A stretch of DNA of 9,146 nt from Bacillota bacterium (GTDB lineage: Bacteria > Bacillota_E > Symbiobacteriia > Symbiobacteriales > Symbiobacteriaceae): positions 1 to 9,146 of the forward strand of contig QGVE01000112.1 of assembly GCA_003242675.1 (NCBI GenBank), given 5' to 3'. Under the pieces are notes generated by a model, which made no database searches, had not been told where the DNA came from, and saw only the letters and a list, made by a program, of their open reading frames with translations. Each line of letters begins with the position of its first letter. The stretch's first letter is position 1. A program made the position numbers and the translations under genes. Positions 6,448 through 9,146 of this stretch are shown piece after piece.

Positions 6448-6873
6448 CTAGGGTTCGGCGATCGTGATCCGGCCCTTCACCATGAGGACCAGGTCGGTCA
6501 CGGCGAAAAGACCCCGGCCGTCGCTGCGCGGCACCACGAGCAGGTGGTTGGGCGGAATCCGGGTGCCGCCCCGGATGTCGGTGCCGGCGGTCACGTCCAG
6601 CAGCCCGCCCAGGGCGGAATCGATGGCCGTCGCCTGGCCGCCGCGCACCACCAGCTCCGTGCCGGCCTCCCCGATCACCTTCCGTCCGGCGGGCACTTCC
6701 ACGACCCGGTAGAGCGCCACCAGGTCCACGTAGGACTTGCTCACCAGCGGGTCGCCGCCGGTGCCCGGCTCGGCATTCTGGGCCGCCACCCGGCCCACCA
6801 GCAGCCCGGTCAGCAGGCCGCTCAGCAGCGCAGCGACCACCAGCAGCGGCCACCCCCTCCTGCGGTGCGGCAT
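6448..6873 (-). CDS. Small single-pass membrane protein of unknown function
   Basis: I place the start at ATG 6871-6873 because GAGGT lies 5 nt upstream; an earlier in-frame ATG at 6892-6894 has no ribosome binding site. The 141-residue product has a basic N-terminus (MPHRRR), one hydrophobic segment at about 9-31 ending AAQ, which could be a signal peptide or an anchor, then an extracytoplasmic domain rich in Gly and Val. Recognisable stretches are GDPLVSKSYVD at 40-50, KVIGEAGTELVVRGGQATAI at 65-84, DVTAGTDIRGG at 93-103 and NHLLVVPRSDGRG at 109-121. I recall similar proteins in many clostridia but no established function or domain name. The beta-rich pattern with conserved Gly suggests a small sandwich or barrel. 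It is the first gene of the pair with tagA, so a role in surface glycopolymer synthesis is possible but unproven. Confidence 0.82.
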   Translation of the reverse strand: MPHRRRGWPLLVVAALLSGLLTGLLVGRVAAQNAEPGTGGDPLVSKSYVDLVALYRVVEVPAGRKVIGEAGTELVVRGGQATAIDSALGGLLDVTAGTDIRGGTRIPPNHLLVVPRSDGRGLFAVTDLVLMVKGRITIAEP

Positions 6874-6924
6874 CCGGACCTCGCTCCCTTCCATGAATGA
6901 AATGTTAACTGTTCGTTTGACGCC

Positions 6925-6954
6925 CGCGCCGCCGGGACGGTTCCCGGCGGCGCG
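6925..6954 (-). terminator. Hairpin after prfB, likely terminator
   Basis: A perfect 13-bp GC stem (6925-6937 with 6942-6954) with a 4-base loop starts 22 nt past the prfB stop. On the minus strand it is followed by GGCGTCAAAC, without a U-tract. It is the most stable simple hairpin in the window. Confidence 0.6.
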
Positions 6955-6976
6955 CCAGGGCGGCGGGCTACCCCGG

Positions 6977-8096
6977 TCAGGGCCGGGCCAGCTCGCCGCT
7001 CGCCTTCTTCTCCAGGTACCCGTAGATGAACGGGTCCAGCTCGCCGTCCATCACCGCCTGGACGTTGCCCACCTCCACCCCGCTGCGGTGGTCCTTCACC
7101 AGCGTGTAGGGCTGGAACACGTAGCTGCGGATCTGGCTGCCCCAGGCGATCTCCATGTGGGGGCCCCGGATCTGCGCCATCTCCCTGTTCTGCTCCTCGA
7201 TCTTCAGCTCCACCAGCTTGGAGCGGAGCATCATCATCGCGATGGCCCGGTTCTGGATCTGCGAGCGCTCCTGCTGGCAGGTGACCACGATGCCGGTGGG
7301 CAGGTGGGTGATGCGCACCGCGGACTCGGTCTTGTTGACGTGCTGGCCGCCCGCGCCGCTGGAGCGGAACGTGTCGATGCGCAGGTCCTCGGGCCGGATC
7401 TCGATGTCGTCCACGTCGTGCTCGATCTCCGGCATGACCTCCACGGCCGCGAACGAGGTGTGCCGGCGGCCGGACGCGTCAAAGGGCGAGATCCGCACCA
7501 GCCGGTGCACGCCCATCTCCGGCCGGAGGAAGCCGTAGGCGTACGGCCCCCGCACGGCGATGGTGGCGGACTTGATGCCGGCCTCTTCGCCGTCCAGCCG
7601 GTCCAGCTCCTCCACCTTGAAGCCGCGCCGCTCCGCCCAGCGCACGTACATGCGCAAGAGCATCTCCGCCCAGTCCTGCGCCTCGGTGCCGCCGGCCCCG
7701 GCGTGGATGCTGAGGATGGCGTTGTAGGGGTCGTACTTGCCGTTCAGCAGGATCTGCAGCTCGAACTGCCGCACCCGCTCCTCCAGCGCCGCGGCCTCCG
7801 CCTCCGCCTCCGCGGCCATCCCGGCGTCCGCCGCCTCCTCGGCCAGCTCGATCATGACCTCCAGGTCCGCCAGCCGGCGCTGGCAGGCCTCCAGCTGCTC
7901 GACCGGGTCCTTCAGCTGCGCGAGCCGCTGGGTGACCTGGCGGGCCCGGTCCTGGTCATTCCAGAAGTCCGGCGCCGCGATCTGGTGCTCCAGCGCCGCG
8001 ATCTCCGCCAGTCGCCTGTCGAGGTCAAAGAGACCTCCTGAGTTCGTTCAGTCTCTCGCCCAGGCGCTGGGCACGGCGGGAAAGCTCCTCGTACAT
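6977..8096 (-). CDS. prfB: Peptide chain release factor 2, made by programmed +1 frameshift
   Basis: RF2 recognises UGA and UAA stop codons and triggers release of the finished protein on the ribosome. The gene is in two frames: ATG 8094-8096 opens 23 codons ending in CTT (8030-8028), then TGA (8027-8025). A +1 shift continues at GAC (8026-8024) to the TGA at 6979-6977, giving 372 residues, normal for RF2. The stop-recognition tripeptide SPF is at 203-205 and the catalytic GGQ at 249-251 (GAGGQHVNKTE), within one or two residues of E. coli positions 205-207 and 250-252. An N-terminal helical domain with coiled coil covers about 24-110. AGGAGG lies 11 nt before the ATG. It is divergent from the comER-like gene and has no secA directly upstream, unlike B. 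subtilis. An automated caller could report only the downstream frame (6977-7855 or longer) or a broken gene; it is intact. Confidence 0.97.
8024..8039 (-). promoter_or_regulatory. RF2 programmed +1 frameshift and autoregulation site
   Basis: On the minus strand the site reads AGGAGG (8039-8034), TCT, CTT (slip codon), TGA, C. This matches the conserved RF2 recoding site: an internal Shine-Dalgarno 3 nt before CTT, then the weak stop context TGAC. When RF2 is scarce the ribosome pauses and slips forward one base; when RF2 is abundant it terminates after 23 codons. The internal site here is a perfect AGGAGG. Confidence 0.96.
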
Positions 8097-8132
8097 GGGC
8101 AGACCGCCTCCTCCTGCAAAGTCGCGCTCTGC

Positions 8133-8162
8133 ATTGTACCATCCGCCCGGCCCGCACGGCAA
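8133..8162 (-). promoter_or_regulatory. Sigma-A-type promoter of prfB with extended -10
   Basis: On the minus strand TTGCCG (8162-8157) is 18 nt before TACAAT (8138-8133), which is preceded by TGG, an extended -10. The start would be near 8126, giving a leader of about 30 nt with the AGGAGGAGG ribosome binding site. The -35 is a 4 of 6 match; the -10 is 5 of 6. Confidence 0.72.
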
Positions 8163-8169
8163 TTCGTCC

Positions 8170-8182
8170 GCCGGTCACCGGC
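8170..8182. repeat. 13-base palindrome in the prfB-comER divergent gap
   Basis: GCCGGT-C-ACCGGC forms two 6-bp arms about a single central base, 7 nt upstream of the prfB -35 box and 52 nt before the comER-like start. It could be an operator shared by the divergent genes. In DNA this rich in G and C, chance is a real alternative. Confidence 0.3.
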
Positions 8183-8234
8183 CCTTCCCCGCCGGAATAC
8201 GCTGGTGAGCAGCCATCCGGAGGGAGGGTGTGCC

Positions 8235-9047
8235 GTGAACGTCGGCTTCGTCGGGCTGGGCCCCGTGGCAGGGTCCCTGGTCGCGGCCCTGGTGCAGGCG
8301 GGAGCGCTCGCGCCGGAGGAGGTCTGGGTCTACGCCCGCCCACCGGCGGCCCGGGACCGGATCCCCGCCAGCCTGGCCGGGGCGCAGATGGCGTACAGCG
8401 CCGCCGAGCTCGCCCGGCGCGCCGGCGCCGTCTTCCTGGGCGGCAGCCCCGCCGAGGCCGCCGGTGCGCTCGCGGAAGTCGGCTCCTCCCTCACCGCGGA
8501 CAACCTCCTGGTCCTCCTCGACAACACGTTCACCCTCGCAGAGGCCGAGGCGCGGACGGAGGCCCGCGCGGCCAAGGTCATCCCCTCCGTCGCCCACGCC
8601 GTCCGGCGCGGGGTCTCGCTCCTGGTCTTCGGCGAGCGCTGCACCCCGCAGGACCGCACCGGGCTCCTGCGGCTGATGGGCGCCGTCAGCCGGCCATACG
8701 TCGTTCCGGAGGAGGCGGTGCGGGCGGCCGCCGACCTGACCGCCTGCGGCCCCGCCTTCCTCGGCCTCGTCCAGCAGGCCCTGGCCGACGCCGCGCGGGC
8801 GCGGGCCCCCGCCCTCTCCCGGGAGGACGCCATCGCCCTGGTGCGGGAGACCGCCCTGGCCACCTGCGAGCTCATGGCGCAGACCGGCTACGACTTCGCG
8901 GACGTCGTCCACCGGGTCGCCGCCTCCGGCGGCCCCGCCGCCGCCGGTCTGGACGCGCTGCAGCCCCGCCTCGCGGGGCTCTGGGAGGCGGTGCTCGCCG
9001 CCACCGACGGCTGGGAGGCCGCACAGCGGGCCCGGCTGCAGCCATGA
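8235..9047 (+). CDS. comER: ComER-like protein of the pyrroline-5-carboxylate reductase (ProC) family
   Basis: A 270-residue two-domain protein. The N-terminal Rossmann fold begins NVGFVGLGPVAGSLVAALV, with the dinucleotide-binding GxGxxxG glycines at 7, 9 and 13; the strand LLVLLDNTF (91-99) and KVIPSVAHAVRRGVSLLVFG (114-133) follow as in ProC. The C-terminal helical dimer domain has DLTACGPAFLGLVQQ (167-181) and ASGGPAAAGLDAL (230-242). True ProC usually has SGSGPAY and SPGGTT at these places; both are altered, and the Cys-Gly-Pro-Ala-Phe form is what I remember for ComER. ProC makes proline from pyrroline-5-carboxylate; ComER is a paralogue of unclear activity usually found divergent to comEABC. 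No comE gene is in this window. The start is GTG at 8235 after GGAGGGAGGG; no earlier in-frame start has a better site. No confident promoter was seen. A divergent true ProC remains possible. Confidence 0.82.
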   Translation: MNVGFVGLGPVAGSLVAALVQAGALAPEEVWVYARPPAARDRIPASLAGAQMAYSAAELARRAGAVFLGGSPAEAAGALAEVGSSLTADNLLVLLDNTFTLAEAEARTEARAAKVIPSVAHAVRRGVSLLVFGERCTPQDRTGLLRLMGAVSRPYVVPEEAVRAAADLTACGPAFLGLVQQALADAARARAPALSREDAIALVRETALATCELMAQTGYDFADVVHRVAASGGPAAAGLDALQPRLAGLWEAVLAATDGWEAAQRARLQP

Positions 9048-9073
9048 CGCGCCGCGGCCGCTCCCGCGGGGGG
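9044..9073 (+). CDS. Possible start of a following gene, cut by the contig end
   Basis: An ATG overlaps the comER-like stop as ATGA, the common coupled-gene arrangement, and opens MTRRGRSRGG before genuine sequence ends at about 9073. The continuation to a TGA at 9092-9094 lies in adapter sequence and is meaningless. Ten codons are too few to identify, and there is no clear ribosome binding site, so it may be chance. Confidence 0.25.
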
Positions 9074-9146
9074 CTGTCCCTTATACCCATTTGACGCTGC
9101 CGCAAAAAAGAAGGGGAGAAGACTCGGGGGTGGTCGTGTCATTCAA
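9074..9146 (+). other. Illumina Nextera adapter sequence at the contig end, not genomic
   Basis: Bases 9074-9092 match the Tn5 mosaic-end adapter CTGTCTCTTATACACATCT at 16 of 19 positions, and 9093-9102 match the next ten adapter bases GACGCTGCCG exactly. After a divergent stretch that would hold the index (about 9103-9118), GGTGGTCG (9129-9136) and TCATT (9139-9143) match the final part of the Nextera i5-side adapter (GGTGGTCGCCGTATCATT) with a small gap. The run of A and the drop in G+C also break with the rest of the window. The adapter sequence is recalled from memory. Confidence 0.93.

Noticed and set aside
4755..6467. A 570-codon rightward open frame antisense to ftsE and tagA
   Set aside because: It is rich in His, Gln, Pro and Arg with no recognisable domain, and lies opposite two genes with complete motifs; it is a shadow frame.
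7737..8234. N-terminal extension of the comER-like frame upstream of 8235
   Set aside because: It reads through prfB in antisense and the intergenic promoter; GTG 8235 has a strong ribosome binding site and the Rossmann fold begins right there.
9074..9146. Possible transposon end or AT-shifted horizontally acquired segment at the right edge
   Set aside because: The sequence matches the Nextera adapter in order over two separate parts. The mosaic end is that of the laboratory Tn5 transposase, so it is not a resident mobile element.
1..9146. CRISPR array, integrase, insertion sequence, toxin-antitoxin or phage-defence genes
   Set aside because: No regularly spaced repeats, no transposase or recombinase motifs and no tRNA attachment site were seen; all confident genes are housekeeping, envelope or transport functions.

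Overview
The window is a piece of a GC-rich (about two-thirds G+C), Gram-positive-type bacterial chromosome. I infer a high-GC member of the Firmicutes, most likely Symbiobacterium or a close relative. The grounds are strong AGGAGG-type ribosome binding sites, TTGACA/TATAAT-type promoters, a ComER-like gene, a TagA-family glycosyltransferase, an FtsEX/M23/S41 cell-wall cluster and a cysteine-rich spore-coat-like protein. The taxon rests on memory of gene families, not on a search. The right end looks like the physical end of a draft contig, because the last 73 bases match an Illumina Nextera adapter.

Layout, left to right. 1-252 (minus): N-terminus of a lipoprotein solute-binding protein of a peptide-type ABC importer, cut by the window edge. 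480-1172 (minus): cysteine-rich 230-residue protein with a candidate sigma-K-like promoter. 1259-2503 (minus): S41 carboxy-terminal processing protease (CtpA/CtpB) with its own sigma-A-type promoter at 2556-2585. 2655-3836, 3833-4756 and 4746-5435 (all minus): the overlapping genes envC-like M23 protein, ftsX and ftsE. 5673-6410 and 6448-6873 (minus): a WecG/TagA/CpsF glycosyltransferase and a small membrane-anchored protein. 6977-8096 (minus): prfB (release factor 2) with an intact programmed +1 frameshift site. 8235-9047 (plus): a divergent ComER/pyrroline-5-carboxylate-reductase-like gene. 9044-9073 (plus): possible start of one more gene. 9074-9146: adapter.

Most of the window is a leftward block about cell-envelope growth and processing. 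FtsE/FtsX form a membrane ATPase that in other bacteria controls a coiled-coil peptidoglycan hydrolase or hydrolase activator. The next gene encodes exactly such a protein, with a complete M23 zinc site. The CtpA protease follows and TagA precedes. The order prfB - ftsE - ftsX - ctp resembles the Bacillus subtilis prfB - cccB - ftsEX - ctpB neighbourhood, with TagA and a small membrane protein where cccB would be and an M23 gene added.

I did not find a wholly new system such as a defence island, CRISPR array, integrase or insertion sequence. The points that most repay a second look are the adapter at the contig end, the RF2 frameshift, the catalytically complete M23 partner of FtsEX, the cysteine pair in the FtsX outer loop, the sporulation-type promoter before the cysteine-rich gene, and a strong terminator that works best antisense to the envelope operon.
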